Shown: positions 20,466 to 33,799, counted from the stretch's first letter. The stretch is 64,000 nt of DNA from Ailurus styani (GCA_002007465.1 LNAC01000347.1:975961-1039960); one strand, 5' to 3'. Program-made: numbers and translations. The notes: generated by a model from the sequence alone, not told the origin.

Positions 20466-21175
20466 ATAGTGGAACATCTTAAATTCTGGTTTAATTAACA
20501 TACAGTGCTATATTAGTTTCAGGTGTACAATATAGTGATTCACCAATTCTATACATTACTCAGTGCTCATTGGGAGAAGTGGATTCTTAATCCCCTTCAC
20601 TTATTTCACCCATCCCCCACCCACTTCCTCTCTGGTAACCACCAGTTCTCTATAATTAAGAGTCTGTTTTTGCATTTGTCTCTTTTTATTTTCCTTTGTT
20701 AGTTTATTGAATTCCTCATACAAGTGAAATCATATGTATTTGTCTTTCTCTGACTTATTTCACTTAGCATTATATCTCTAGACCTATCCATGTTGTTTTA
20801 AATGGCAAGATTTCATTATTTTTGATGGCTGAATAATATTCCATTGTGTGTATATGTGTGTGTGTGTGTACCACATCTTCTTTCTCCATTCATCTCTCAT
20901 CAGACACTTGATTGTTTCCATATCTTGGCTATTGTAAATAATGCTGCAATAAACATAGGGTACATGTATCCCTTCAAATGAGTGTTTCCATATTCTTTGG
21001 GTGAACACCCAGTAATGGAGTTACTGGATCACATGGTAATTCTACTTTTCACTTTTTGAGGATCCCCCATACTGTTTTCCAGAGTGGCTGCTCCAGTTTG
21101 CATTCCCACCAACAGTGCACCAGTGTTCCTTTTTCCCCACGTCCTCACCAACACCTGGTGGTATTGAAACATTAC
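20466..21175 (-). mobile_element. L1 3' region (antisense, 5' truncated)
   Basis: Antisense L1 wording runs through: 'tcaggtgtacaatatagtg', 'gtaaccaccagttctctat', 'ttccattgtgtgtatatg', 'tattgtaaataatgctgcaa' and 'ttcccaccaacagtgcacc'. It contains a (TG)n patch near 20852-20872. No intact ORF2. Confidence 0.88.
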
Positions 21176-21724
21176 AGAAACTTATTCTGCAACAGATTTT
21201 CCTACTATCTCAAAGTGACTTTCTGTTATTTTTGAAGTTTAAAAATTTTGAGGTTTTGAACATTATCAAATTATCTTTTGTTCGTCTATTTGCAGGTATA
21301 CCCTCTTCCATTTACCCTTGTCTGTTATGTCTGTTTTATGACAATCCTTCTGTGTCTAGTGCTGTGACCATGTCTAGATTAAGATATCTTTAACATATAG
21401 ATGCCCCTCAAGGTGCATATTTCTATAAAAATAAATAAGGGAGGAGCAGAGAGAGGTCTCTATATTTCTATCTTTCACTGAGGGTGCAGATAAGAGGATC
21501 AGTGCTTAATTATCTGCCTTAATTTCTGATTATAAGATCAGAACCTTTTGTTTTTCCTTTTCCCTAAAAATGGGGGCATTGGAAGAAGTAGAACTTAAGC
21601 ATGAGAACCACATATTACATGTTGACTATGAATTAGATTGTTTCTCTGTTTGATCTGAAGAACTAGAACATTATAGTCATTATACATTTCAACAATGGAG
21701 ACAACCTTTGTAGGAGTCAGGGTT
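21176..21724. other. Intergenic, nothing recognised
   Basis: AT-rich spacer; part of 21176-21350 may be an old LINE. Confidence 0.4.
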
Positions 21725-21739
21725 TAAAATATTAGACCA

Positions 21740-22364
21740 TTGTATATATATATATATACCACATCTCTTTATCCATTCATCTGTTGATGGACATCTAGGT
21801 TCTTTCCATAGTTTGGCTATTGTGGGCATTGCTGCTATAAACATTTGGGTGCATGTGCCTCTTCAGATCACTACATTTGTATCTTTAGGGTAAATAACCA
21901 GTAGTGTGATTGCTGGGTCATAGGGTAGCTCCATTTTCAATTTTTTGAGGAATACAATGCAGCCATCAAAAAACCAAAATCTTGCCATTTGCATTGACAT
22001 GGATGGAATTAGAGGGTATTATGCTAAGTGAAATAAATCAGTCAGTGAAAGACAATGATCATATGATCTCTCTGATATGAGGAATTTGAGAGGCAAGGTG
22101 TGGGGGGGTCATGGGGGTAGGGAGGGAAAAAATGAAACAGAATGGGGTCAGGAGGGAGACAAACCATAAGAGACTCTTAATCTTAGGAAACAAACTGAGG
22201 GTTGCTGGAGGGGAGAGGGGTGGGAGGGATAGGATGGCTGAGTTATTGACACTGGGGAGGGTTTGTGCTATGGTGAGTGCTGTGAAATGTGTAAGTCTGA
22301 TGATTCACAGACCTGTGCCCCTGGGGCAAATAATACATTATATGTTAATAATGAAAAGATAACA
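21740..22364 (+). mobile_element. L1 with 5' inversion (twin-primed insertion)
   Basis: The first about 215 bp (21740-21953) are antisense L1 ('accacatctctttatccattc', 'ggctattgtgggcattgctgc' in parts). From about 21954 the sequence is sense L1 3' end ('aatacaatgcagccatcaaa', 'gacatggatggaattagagg') and closes with an A-rich tail. TAAAATATTAGACCA flanks the whole block at 21725-21739 and 22365-22379. Confidence 0.9.
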
Positions 22365-22540
22365 TAAAATATTAGACCAGTATTGAGTTAAACCTCATGA
22401 ACCTGAAGCCGAGTGTAAGATGAGAGTAGATGAGGAATAATTAATTTGTCTGATGTACATATTATTAAAAATGTTTGGTCAAAATTCAATTGTATTTATA
22501 TACCATTATTCATTTATTTAGTCTGCTATTAATGCATTTT

Positions 22541-22734
22541 TAAAAATATTTTATTTATTTATTTGACAGAGAGAGAGAGAGATCACAAGTAGGCAGAGAG
22601 GCAGGCAGAGGGAGAGGGGGAAGCAGGCTCCCTGCTGAGCAGGGAGCCCAATGTGGGGCTTGAACCCAGGACCCTGAGATCATGACCTGAGCTAAAGGCA
22701 GAGGCTTTAACCCACTGAGCCACCCAGGTGCCCC
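22541..22734 (-). mobile_element. CanSINE
   Basis: Minus-oriented young copy with perfect TATTAATGCATTTT target duplications at 22527-22540 and 22736-22749. Confidence 0.94.
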
Positions 22735-22749
22735 TTATTAATGCATTTT

Positions 22750-23535
22750 AAATTCATTTCAAATTATTCACTGTTAGTACAGTGATAAATACCTTATTGG
22801 TTACATCTTTGCTCACCTATATGTTATTATTATTATAGGATATATAAAGGTTTTTGCATTATTGTCTATATTTTATTAAGAAAATTTGCAGATTATATAG
22901 TTCCTTTATACCAGAAACTCAGTTGAACTAGCTTAGGCAAAAAAGTGAAAAACTTATAAGGATAAAAAGATGGCTTGAGGAAATCAAGGGCAGGCATTTA
23001 GGAGGGTACTGGCACAAGAGCTAAAAAACAAACAGGAGTTAAGCAATTGCTTCCTCAGTCTCCCAGTCACCCTCTCCCTAAACGATATCATTACTCTTTC
23101 TGTGGATACTTTTTCTCTATACTACTGGCTCTCCAAGTTCACATGTTCTCAGGTCCACTGATAGGCATTTCTTCAATGCCAGCCAGAGTCTCAGGAGGGT
23201 CTTATTTTGAGTCCTGTGTCCAATCAGCTATCATTGTGCAGGATCACGTGGTACAACCAGTGCCATTGGTGGGGGGGTCTAGCCTTGTAGTTCAGTTTGC
23301 TCTCTTAAAGAAAAGTGCTATGGATTGGGAAGATCTTCTATATGATTTGTGTACTCCAAGTAAATTTCCTCCTAGGACAGAGGAAAAACATATGTAGGTG
23401 ACAAAATAGTTTCATCTATATCATCAAATCTTGGCCAAGATGCCCCTAGTTCTTTCAGCTTTATTATTCCTGCTCAATCTGAATGATAATGATTGTTTTT
23501 ATTTTGTTGATGGCATCTCATTTTATTATTTTTTC
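22750..23535. other. Intergenic, possibly decayed repeat
   Basis: No exon is supported. 22890-23390 has the feel of an ancient LINE/LTR remnant, but I cannot assign it. Confidence 0.35.
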
Positions 23536-24115
23536 AAGTTTTTATTTGGATATACAGTGTAATATTAGTTTCAGGTGTATGATAGAGTGACTCAACACCC
23601 CTGTAGGACAGCTGGTGCTCATCCCACAAGTTCACTCCTTAATCACCCTCACCTATTAGACCCCTCCCCCCAGCCACCGCCCCTCTGGTAACCAGCAATT
23701 TGTTATCTAGAGTTAAGAGTCTGTTTCTTGGTTAGCCCCTCTCTCTTTTTTTCCTCATTGCTTCTTCATTTTATTTCTGAAATTCCACATATGAGTGAGA
23801 TCGTAGGATATTTGTCTTTCTCTGACAATTTTGCTTAGCCTAATACCCTCTAGCTCCATCCACCTCATTGCAAATGGCAAAATTTCATTCCTTTTTAATG
23901 GCTGAATAGGATTCCGTTTTATATATATATATGTATGTATATATATATACACACACTACATACTATATATACTATATACTATACATATATATACTACATA
24001 CTATATATATATATATATATATATATACACCACATCCTCTTTATCCATTCATCAGTCGATGGACACTTGGGCTGTTTCCTTAATTTGGCTATTGTAGACA
24101 ATGTTGCTATAAAGT
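23536..24115 (-). mobile_element. L1 3' region (antisense) with (TA)n
   Basis: Antisense L1 3' wording ('agtttcaggtgtatgatagag', 'gttaagagtctgtttcttgg', 'aatggctgaataggattcc'). It is interrupted at 23917-24030 by an expanded TA/TATG repeat at the usual '(TATA)' site of this L1 family. Confidence 0.88.
23917..24030 (+). repeat. (TA)n-rich microsatellite
   Basis: Runs of TATATA with TG and ACAC variants inside the L1 fragment. Confidence 0.9.
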
Positions 24116-25558
24116 TGATGGCATTATATTTTAAATATATATGCATAAACTTTATATATGTATGCATGTGTATAATTTATATGTATACATGTGTATACCC
24201 ACATGTATATCTATATATGTAAAATATTTTTGGTCTATTTTTGTGAGACTTCAACTTATTAAGTTGCAGCTCTTAGCATTGTACAAAACATTTATAGTAG
24301 ATGTTTTTAATACAGGCCTGTTTATTATCTCCTCAAGATCGTCTCCCTGCCTGAAAAGGTTAGATGCAGATCTATTATCTATCACTTTTAAAAGTAATTG
24401 TATGTTTTATATAAGTCTGTGTAGATCTTGCTGAACCTATGTGGTTTTTAAAATGTTTTTTGATAAGATCTGCTGCATAAAATATGGAGAGCAAATGTGG
24501 TGAGCTTAATATCTGAAAGCGAGACAGAGGGAACCAGGGTCGTATGTAGGCTCAACAGAGCAGCTGCTAGATGTGATGAGTAAACAGTCATCAAGGAAGT
24601 GGTTGATAAACCATTTGACCGAGGTGAAAAACTCACTTATCTGCCTTTGTGCTTGTTGCCAGAAGAGATACTTTGGCATGGTGTCTGGTATATACAAGGA
24701 AGGCTCTAGAAATGCTGTTGTTTTTGGGAGCCGGGATCTCAGCAAACATATATTGCCCACTGGTTGTCCTAATTCATCAAATGTCTCCATCCATCCACCT
24801 GTCCTATCTATCCTCTATTAAACACTTATTGAGCTGTTATTATATAAAAAGAAGAAAGAATTAGTTTTAGAAGGAGCAGTGCTTGAGACACACTCAGAGT
24901 TCACAAATACATAGGAAAGCTTTGAGTTAGACACATCTGTGACCTTAGTTAAGTTACTTAATATTCTTTAAACCCCAAGTTCCTCATCTTTAAAATGGCA
25001 GTAATAATAATACTGATATCACAAAGTCATTGTAAGGATTGGAAGAGATACTGCATATAATGTTTTTTGGACAGAGCCATAAACTTTATGTATTATTTTC
25101 AACCATCACACTCATATTCATCATCAGCCACAACGAATTCTTATAGGAGCTCAAAATTTTATGCATTGTGAAATACATAGAAAGAAGATAAGTTCTGCCT
25201 GCCACAAGTTTCATTCTAAAGAAATTGCTGCATGTAGGATGTGTCCATAAAATAATAAGACACCTGAAGGAAGAAAAGATTATCAGAATATTTTGCCTAT
25301 GTGTTGCCAAATATAACTGTATTTCTACTACTGTATCCAGATGGGTTAATTCTTTCATTTTGCATCTGAAGAGACAGACAGCATATAAACATAGCCTTAG
25401 ACTCGGACTTACAGAATGGAAAATGGAAGCAATCCAGAGAGCTTATTCTATCAATAGGTGTTCTTGAAAACTTGGCTAAGTATCCGTGCTTTATCTCTCT
25501 CTCAGAGAGAGAGAGAGAGAGAGATGTTATAACTGCCTTTGAAATTTATCCTTATGTA
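24116..25558. other. Intergenic with a MIR trace
   Basis: About 24905-25060 is MIR-like ('cctcatctttaaaatggcagt'). A pure GA run lies near 25504-25524. No gene was seen. Confidence 0.5.
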
Positions 25559-25754
25559 TTTTAAAGATTTAATTTATTTATTTGACAGAGAGAGAGAGAG
25601 AGATAGCGAGAGAGGGAACACAAGCAGGGGGAGTGGGAGAGGGAGAAGCAGGCTTCCCGTTGAGCAGGGAGCCCCAATTCGGGGCTCCATCCCAGGACCC
25701 TGGGATCGTGACCTGAGCCGGCAGACGCTTAACGACTAAGCCGCCCAGGCGTCC
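25559..25754 (-). mobile_element. CanSINE
   Basis: Minus-oriented older copy ('cacaagcagggggagtggg' body) with CCTTAT/CCCTTAT flanks. Confidence 0.9.
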
Positions 25755-27984
25755 TTACCCTTATTTCTAACCAAACTCCCCACATTTTTAAATTCTATAA
25801 ATTTGTTTTGTTTTATCTTTAAGGAACATCTTCCAAGTTAATGAGGTCCACAATTTTTCATCGTCTTTGACTTCTCATTGCCTTTTTCTCTTCCTCTGCT
25901 ACCTCTCTTCTGAGTCCTGTCACCAATTGCAATTTGTTACTGAGTTCTATTTTCCTCTAGTGTCCTTCTGCCATGTAGTGGGAGAAGTTCTTTTCGCACT
26001 AGTTTGGGCCCCCAGTCGTCCATGCTGTTTCAGCAGTCTTTGCCTCCTACTGTGGACTTCCCTATTTCTGGACCTTCCTCCTTGCAGCCCATCTTGCTTA
26101 CCAAAACCACATCCATTTTCCTTAACCATTAGCCTAATCCAAACTTTTCCTATGTAAAGTTATTATAGGATAGATGAAGTTTGGACTTATCTGTTGTACA
26201 TCAAGATCCTCCACATGAGAGACTTCCCTTTCCTGGCTCTTTTATCATTTCTAGCACTGCTTCCCCGATAGTTTTCTGTCTTGCAAACATAGAGCTCCCA
26301 TTCTTTCAGCAAATCTTTCCTCCTGTGAATCATTTCTGAAAAAATTAGACAAGCTCTCACTTTTTGACTACTATATGGCTAAATGCTTTAAAAATGGTGC
26401 GGTTCTAAATGTATAAACTTTTGTTAGCCATTCATTATGGAAGAGAAGAGTTGAGAGGGAAATAGATGACTTCGGATTTAAGTATGATAGTCATCGTGTT
26501 TACACACGAGCTGAGAACTGTGTGTCTTTCTCAGACTAGGACCTGGGAAAGGTGGGATGTTCTGAAATGGGAATTCTTATTTAGGGTCCTTGGATTTCTA
26601 GGAAGTCTATGGATGGGATTCAAGAGACCTGTGAACTTACAAAATTACAAGATTCCTATGTATGTGTATGTGTTTTCAGGAGGGAGGATCCATCGGTTTT
26701 ATTAAGAGAAGTAGGATATTTGACAAGAAGAAGATTTGGTTAGGGGTTTGATGGGCCAAAGAAAGGTAGGATGTAGCTGGGACTGAGTGCTGCCAAGATG
26801 AAGCTTGTACCACACCATGGTAATGGTCTTTGCTTGGATACTGTGGAGAAACTCAAGGTGCAGAAACCAAGTGTCACTAAAGGCTGAACCAGTCATTAGC
26901 ACCGGCCAGGAGTAATCTGTACAAAATGATCCTAGAACCTTCTGAGTGTCAGTGTGCTCAAGATTTAGGCTCAGACTGGAAAAGGGCTTTTCTCAGTTAC
27001 AGAAGTTAGAGATCAGGCAACCAGAGTCTGGGCTGTTTCAGAGCACTGATTTTGGAGATAGGATGGTAATTCTGGTTGGAGGAAGAAGGGACCCCATGGA
27101 ACATGCTCGAAAGATTAAGAACTGAGTTCTGGAAGGCACCGAGGTCCTTTTTAACAGGGCCACCCAGAATGGTTTCAGGTGGGGTATCCTTGTAGGTGGA
27201 AAGACAGTGACTTCTGTATGTAGAACATTTTGTCAACTAAGAGAATTTTGACTCGAGTTTAGCTATCTAAGTTTTCTGTTATCTTCTGTGTTCAACCTTT
27301 TTTCTTTGTGTTCCTTGTGTTTATTGTAATTTCTCCTTCTAGTGTTGGGTAAAGACGTTTTGAAGATGTGAATCTAAGCTGGGTTGAAGGACAGGAAACT
27401 TAGGAAGGCGATAGGGTTTAGTGGGGTGGATGAAAAGTACTATCGTAGGCAGGCCATGGCACGTGTTTACGTGGTGTTAGGAGGAGAGCTCTCTTCCTGC
27501 AGCTGCCCTCCATGTATGTCCTTCACTTACAGCTCTCCTGCCCCCAGACACCCACCCATAGCCTCACTGTCCTTCCGTCATGTTCAAATTCATGAGGCCA
27601 GAACTCCTCACTGAGCCTCTGACAAATCTCTCACTCTCTCCTCCTAGAGCAGTGATTCTCCACCATAAAATAGATTGGGGAGCTTTTACAAAATAAACCC
27701 TCACCACATAATTCTACTGAGGACACGTATTGTGTGTATCACTTGTTAAAAAAATGATTTGACATTTATCTGTGTGTGGTTTATTTTCCCCTGTAGTACC
27801 CTAAGTTCCTACAGGGTTGTTGGAGTCAGACACCTGGGTCAAATCCTGGCTTTTCTACTGTCTCTGCTATCTGATGGAAAGTTCGCAAACTTCCTAAACC
27901 ATGGCTCTTCATCTGTAATTGATTAAGTGCTACTCGATGGTAACATGGCGACCTCATTATAGGCATTTAAAAATACTGGGTACT
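25755..27984. other. Intergenic with MIR and hAT traces
   Basis: 'agcagtgattctccaccata' (27648) begins a MER5-like remnant, and 27825-27960 is MIR-like ('ggtcaaatcctggcttttc'). The open frames here look non-coding. Confidence 0.45.
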
Positions 27985-28123
27985 GGGGCGCCTCGGTGGC
28001 TCAGTCAGTTAAGCGTCTGCCTTCAGCTCAGGTCATGATCCCAGGGTCCTGAGATCAAGTCCCACACCCCTCCCCCTGCTTATGCTCACTTTCTCTGTCA
28101 AATACATAAATTCTTAAAAAAAA
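27985..28123 (+). mobile_element. CanSINE (internally deleted)
   Basis: Plus-oriented copy of only about 140 bp. The head and tail are present but part of the middle is missing. Confidence 0.88.
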
Positions 28124-31100
28124 GAATATACATAAAACGATATACCTGAAACAATGTATTCTAAGCTCCCAATGTACTAAATATCATAACAAAGTAGGGC
28201 CTTTTTTTTTTGAGAAGAGATAGTTCAGAAATAAATGAATCCAAATGAACTAAGTGGAATTCTTTGGTAAATTAGATCCTGTATTAGAACTATAATGTAT
28301 AAGAGGAGAATGGCTAACAGGCTTCAGGCAATCAAGTCTAAATAATGGCAAGGAGTAGTATGTAAAGTTTCTTTGTTGAGAGGCATTATTAAAATTATTA
28401 AGGGAAGAAAGATCCATGTTTATATCCCCTAGCAGGAAGATCAAATGTTGCTGAGCTAACAAAATAGGTTAATACTATAATTTAAACCACCAGATTACAA
28501 TAGCAGTCAATCTTTGAAGGTTAGTGAAATGCCTGGATCAGTTAAGATGATTTTATGACCTATTTTCTACGAAAATAAAGTTTCAAGTTTACTTACAGAA
28601 ACTATGCAAATGAAAGAGATCTGACAGACTGACAGAATGAGAAAGGTAAAAGGATTGTAATTTCCCTACAAAAAGATTTTCCGACGAAAGTTAAAAATTT
28701 GACAATTCAGTCCCTATGCGAAATAAAAAGATATACATTGATGAAAAGTTAGCAGATGGTTCCGAAGCTTTCGAGACTTGTGAATATAAGAAAAACAGCA
28801 TGTAATGGGAAAGATATATTGAATAATAAGTATCTAATGATTCTGAATTTATGTTTCCAACAAAACAGCAATTAAAAAGACAGCTTGGAAAACACATCAA
28901 AGATAAATGCTGGAAATATAAGAAGGAATGGTATTTAACTGAAATAAACTTTTCCCTGTTAGAACAATAAAGATTTTATGATCCACCTCTAATAGAAATT
29001 AAAAATTTTTAAATTTAATATCAATTAATACAAACGGAAAGGGAAAACAGTCAGAAGATACAATATTTTGTCCAAAATTTTAGGAATCTTTTATAGAAAT
29101 GGATGCAATTGTGTGCTTTGTTCTTCAGATGCCTTTGACATAAGATTTTACAGAGTACCAGCATTTTAGCATAACCCCAGAAAAAACAATCCTCTTTCTT
29201 GCCTATAACACATGAGGAAGCCAGGGATACTCTTGTATGTTCTTCAGGCAGCTGGGCCAAGGACTGCCAGGCCCCAGAGTCTGGGTTTACCCCTGGCATT
29301 CATGGTCATCAGAATACACACTTCCATAATAAAAAGAACCTTCAGAGATGCGAGGACCATCTTGAGAAGCCACACCCATCTCTGTTATTCCCATGTAGCG
29401 GCTGATGAGTGAAAATTGTTGCAGACATGCTTGATTAGTTACATGGATCTTAGGTGTGATGCTGTAAGAAGGAGCCTGAAGTGGGTGGGAATTGAGGAAA
29501 ACCAAGCCTGTTGGGTTTTCTCTTGTGAGATTCACTCCACATTTGGGTGCGTCTTAAGGATCAGAGTTGAGACTGAAAATCCGTGTGGGCGAGTGAAACC
29601 TTCTTGCTGTCCACAGGGAAAGGAGTCAGAATGTGTAAAACTCCAGACACCACAGCCCAGGGCTGTGTTTGCATTTAGGGAGACTGAAGGCACATCTTCG
29701 AAACTTGGTCTGGTGGTCACTTTTCTGTCACCAGTCAGTCATGGTAGTGCTTGGAATGCCACTGTCGGAGGTAAATGTCTTTGCCTACAAGCTTTGCCCA
29801 TTCTCTGAAACTCTTTTTATCAAAATTAAACACATGGTGTTGGGCACTACTTTCAAAGAGTCTTTCCTGATACTCCCAGGGCACCCAGGAAGCCAGGAGA
29901 GGAAGGTTGGAAGTAAGGGTAGGATGAGGAAGGGTGCAGAGACCATATTGAAAGGGCAAAGGATAAATTTTTCATCCTTTGTATTCCTAAGTCCCGGGGT
30001 TGCAGGCTTGAATTAGGGGCTCCATGACCTGTAGCTACTCTTTCAAATTCAGCTCCGATTACAATCCTGAAAATCTCCAGTCACAAGCCCATACCTATTG
30101 TTACCAGTTTGGAAGAACATTAAGGCAAATAACACTTCTATGAGCATTTTGAAAAATAGGAACCAGTGGAAAAATATTCATGTGAACAAAAAATTCACCT
30201 ATCATGCCATCAACTCATAGAAGAATCACAGCATTCACATCTCTCTATGTCTATCATCATATGTGGCTGAAATTAGCCTGGATTTACAATTTTATATCTG
30301 ATATTTAAAAAAATTGAAGATTCTATGACAAATATTTTCCCATATGATTAAAAATCTTTGTGAATATTTTTAATGGGTGTCTAAAATTTCTTTTTGTGGC
30401 TATGTCATCATTTGTTTAATGTTTCCATATTATTGGGTGATTAGACTATTTCTAGTATTCTATATAATAACAGGATGAATATCCCTGAATATAAATCTTT
30501 GTCTCCACTTTAGATTATTTTCTTCAGACTCTAAAAGTGGAATTGATAGGGTATGAACATTTTTGAAAATCATATTACATATTGTCAAGTTACTTTCTGA
30601 AAACCTGGGTTCCAATTTTTATTATTATGAGCAAGGAGAGTACACATTATTTAATTTATTGAATGAAATGAATGAATTGAATTGAGTCCCTGTTAGCACT
30701 GTTATCATAAGCAATCCACACTAAAAGAAAAAAAGCACTGACGTTAATAATGATACATATCTTGCTAACTGATACAGAAAGAAATGCATTTAACTGTTAC
30801 AATTTACATTTCCTTGAAGACTGGTATACATGGAAATTTTTTTCTCATATTTATTAGCCCTGATCTTTGTTCTTCTGTGCATTATCAGCTGCTTTTGTCG
30901 GTCCAGAAATGTATGGAAGGAATTGTTCTATGCTGGCACCTGGTGCTGTTTGAAGGCAGGTTAGCATTTGTAATTTGTACATGGGAGACTGACTCAGGCC
31001 CCAAAGAGAATCTTCCTCTATCTGCTGTGAATAAAGAAAGTCTCTAAAATGGGCTCGACTGCAAATGGATATCTCAGAGATCTCCGAAGTTGACTGGAAT

Positions 31101-31130
31101 CTCCAGTGTTAGCAAACCCTTGGCATATAG
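28124..31130. other. Intergenic, no gene supported
   Basis: AT-rich. About 30270-30600 resembles old L1 3' sequence ('ctaaaagtggaattgatagg'). 28530-29000 is A-rich and possibly an old retroelement. No product is recognised in the open frames of 29.2-30.0 kb. Confidence 0.4.
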
Positions 31131-31380
31131 CGCTTACTATTTACCAAAGATGTTCTAATTGACCCACTAGTATCCTATATTGACCCACTATCTCCTTCCA
31201 ACCACTCTCATAGGTAGATAATAGTATTATGATCATCCCTATTTTTCAGGGGAGAAAAATAAAGAATAGAGTGGTTGAACAATGTAATTAGGAATCACAC
31301 CATTGGTTGGCTGCATGATTGGGCGTTGAACCCAACAGACCGCACCCAGAGTCTTATTTCTTCACCGCTAAGCTGCATTG
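31131..31380 (-). repeat. MIR-type SINE (antisense)
   Basis: 'atcatccctatttttcagg' followed by 'gtggttgaacaatg' and 'ggcgttgaaccca' is antisense MIR. Confidence 0.6.
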
Positions 31381-31504
31381 GCTTGCCAAGAATGCCAGAA
31401 ATATCGCTGAGATGAGGTAGGTGATCCTGTTCTAAGCCGTCTTTACATCTGGTGTTTCTTCTTCCTACTTTGTACTAAAGTAAATGATTATCTGTGCAGT
31501 GCTT

Positions 31505-31650
31505 TCTTAAATGTCTCTCCTACCAGAATTTAAGCTCCCCGAGGGCAGGCATTGTTCAGTCTTATTAACATCCTATCCCTAGCATCTATCATGTGCCTGT
31601 GGACAGTATAAAGGCACAAAATACTTGCTAGGTGAATGAATGAATGGTCT
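31505..31650 (+). repeat. L2 LINE 3' end
   Basis: 'ttaagctccccgagggcagg', 'cctatccctagcatc' and 'gtgaatgaatgaatg' match the common L2 3' terminus. Confidence 0.7.
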
Positions 31651-32102
31651 CAAGTGTCATCTTTTCAGTGGGTCTTTGGCTGAGAATTGGGTTAATATCT
31701 GTGCATGGTCAGCTAATGAGGGTGTGTTGGGGGGAGAGGTGTGTGAGCACTCAAGTGGATGGGTGCATACCTTGTCCCCCCAGTGGGTGAGGGTCTTGTG
31801 CTGGCCTTCCCACTTTCTGTCCATGCTCTCCTTCCCCACTGCCAATAACATCTCCAGAATGTTATCTTGCTGAGTTTGTAATTGTGGACTGGTTTTTCTC
31901 TGACCTGGAGCAGGATGGATTCTGATCCTTGGTTTAATCGTGAAAGATTACAATGTCATCGGATTTTAGTAAGCATCTAGCCCACCTGGAGTGAGGAAGC
32001 AGGTGTGAGGAGATTAAAGAATTTGGTGGTGGGAAGCTATGAATAGGAATTTCTGGGTACTATTTCTACATTCCTTATGAGAAAGTCACCTCCACCACAG
32101 GG
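31651..32102. other. Spacer before the olfactory pseudogene
   Basis: No gene or named repeat was seen. Confidence 0.45.
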
Positions 32103-32945
32103 ACCCAGGAAACTATACAGGAATTTCAGAGTTACAGCTTCTGGAATTTTCAGAGGAACCAGAAGTGCAGCCCCTCATATTTGGGCTTTTCCTGTCCATG
32201 TACCTGATCACTGTGTTTGGAAACCTGCTCATCATCCTGGCTGTCAGCTCTGACTCCCACCTCTACACGCCCATGTGCTTCTTCCTCTCCCACCTGACCT
32301 CTGTAGACATCTGTTTCACACCCACCACCATCCCCAAGAGGCTGTGGAACATCCAGACTCAGAGCAAAGTGATCACTTATAAAGGCTACCTCAACCAGAT
32401 GTATTTTTTCATGTTCTTTGGAGGATTAGACAACTTCCTCCTAACTGTGATGCTTATGACGGCTTTGTGGCCATCTGTCACCCCCTGAGCTACATGGTTA
32501 TCATGGACTCCCCAGCTCTGGGGACTGCTGGTTCTGGTGTCCTGGGTCCTGAGTGTCTTTCATTCCTTGTTACAAATATCAGTGGTGTTGCCGCTGTCCA
32601 TCTGTACAGTCTTGGAAATCCCCCACCTTTTCTGTGAACTTACTCAGATGATACAACTTGCATGCTCTGACACCTTTCTCAATAACACGGTGATATATTT
32701 TGCAGTGATGTTGCTGGTTGTTGGTCCCTTCGATGGGATCCTTTACTCCTACTCAGAGGTAGTTAGTTTTCTCCATACGTGGAATGTCATCAGCTCAGGG
32801 CGTGTATAAAGTCTTGGTGATGTACACCGTGCCCGTGCCCATGCTGAACCCCTTCATATATACAGCCGAGGGAACAAAGACATAAAGGAGGCTCTGATAA
32901 GATTCTCTGGGAGGGCAGGGTTAGAAGGGCCAATTGTCCCGGGGG
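32103..32945 (+). pseudogene. Olfactory receptor pseudogene (class II, OR7-like)
   Basis: The translated pieces read PGNYTGISE at the N-terminus, then [20 protein letters not shown] (TM1), [20 protein letters not shown] (TM2), '[18 protein letters not shown]' (TM3), '[20 protein letters not shown]' (TM4) and '[20 protein letters not shown]' (TM5), and end with PMLNPFIY (TM7). This is a seven-helix odorant receptor. Breaks: no initiator Met in frame, a 1-base loss near 32453 next to the MAYDRF motif (whose Arg codon is also changed to Gly), a compensating shift near 32505, and a deletion after about 32800 that removes the end of ICL3 and all of TM6. More frame damage follows TM7. OR7A/7C-type similarity is from memory. 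It has no OR neighbours in the window. Confidence 0.92.
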
Positions 32946-33051
32946 GTGAAAAATCGCACAGGATTGCAGAGCCCTTAGCCTGAGCCAAGCATTGACATTT
33001 CTTGATCAGATTCTGGAAGTGGAACATGCCTCTTCCATTTTTTTCTGGGAA

Positions 33052-33053
33052 TT

Positions 33054-33109
<56 letters not shown>

Positions 33110-33110
33110 T
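33052..33110 (+). repeat. (TTTC)n microsatellite
   Basis: About 14 TTTC units, just 3' of the olfactory pseudogene. Confidence 0.95.
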
Positions 33111-33338
33111 TTAATTTTGCCCTCTCTGTATAACTTAATTAAGCTTAATTAAGTGATATCTCTGATATTGAAGAGATTGTCCCTTTGTCATTTTCCTACT
33201 CTCAGTGGTATTCCTAACCTTGGATATGAAATATTTGGAAATTCTCACTTATTCAAAGGACTACATGGATCTGTTAAAAATGATTTAGTCTTAAATAAAA
33301 TACATCATAGTGAGTATTAAAAAAAAAAGAATTTGGTG

Positions 33339-33531
33339 GGGGTGCCTGGGTGGCTCAGTCAGTTAAGTGTCTGACTTCAGCTCAGGCCATGATCTCAGGG
33401 TCCTGGAATGGAGCCCTGTGACAGGCTCCTTGCTCAGTGGAGAGTCTGCTTCTCCCTCTCCCTCTGCCCCTCGCTCCTGCTTATGCATTTTCTCTGTCAA
33501 ATAAATGAATAGAATCTTAAAAAAAAAAAAA
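33339..33531 (+). mobile_element. CanSINE
   Basis: Plus-oriented copy flanked by AAAGAATTTGGTG on both sides. Confidence 0.93.
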
Positions 33532-33799
33532 AGAATTTGGTGAAAGCCAAGGCTAGTTTACGAGCTTCCTGTGGTCTGATGTCTCAGTCAGTGCTCTTTT
33601 TACTGCAACACATGGACTTAACCAGTTGTGCTAAGAAATTTTAAGCTGATTTTCGTGACTTGTTCTAATTCAAGCTCGAGCAACTCACACGTTCGAAGCA
33701 TAAGTGTGTAGCACCTAGAGTGTGAGGGGCCAAATCCTCCATCTCAGACCCTTCCCTAATGATGGGATGGTGACTCTGAGTGGAACTTGGAGGGGTCCT

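Noticed and set aside
20466..24115. Possible active L1 elements
   Set aside because: All L1 copies seen are short 3' fragments without intact ORF1 or ORF2.
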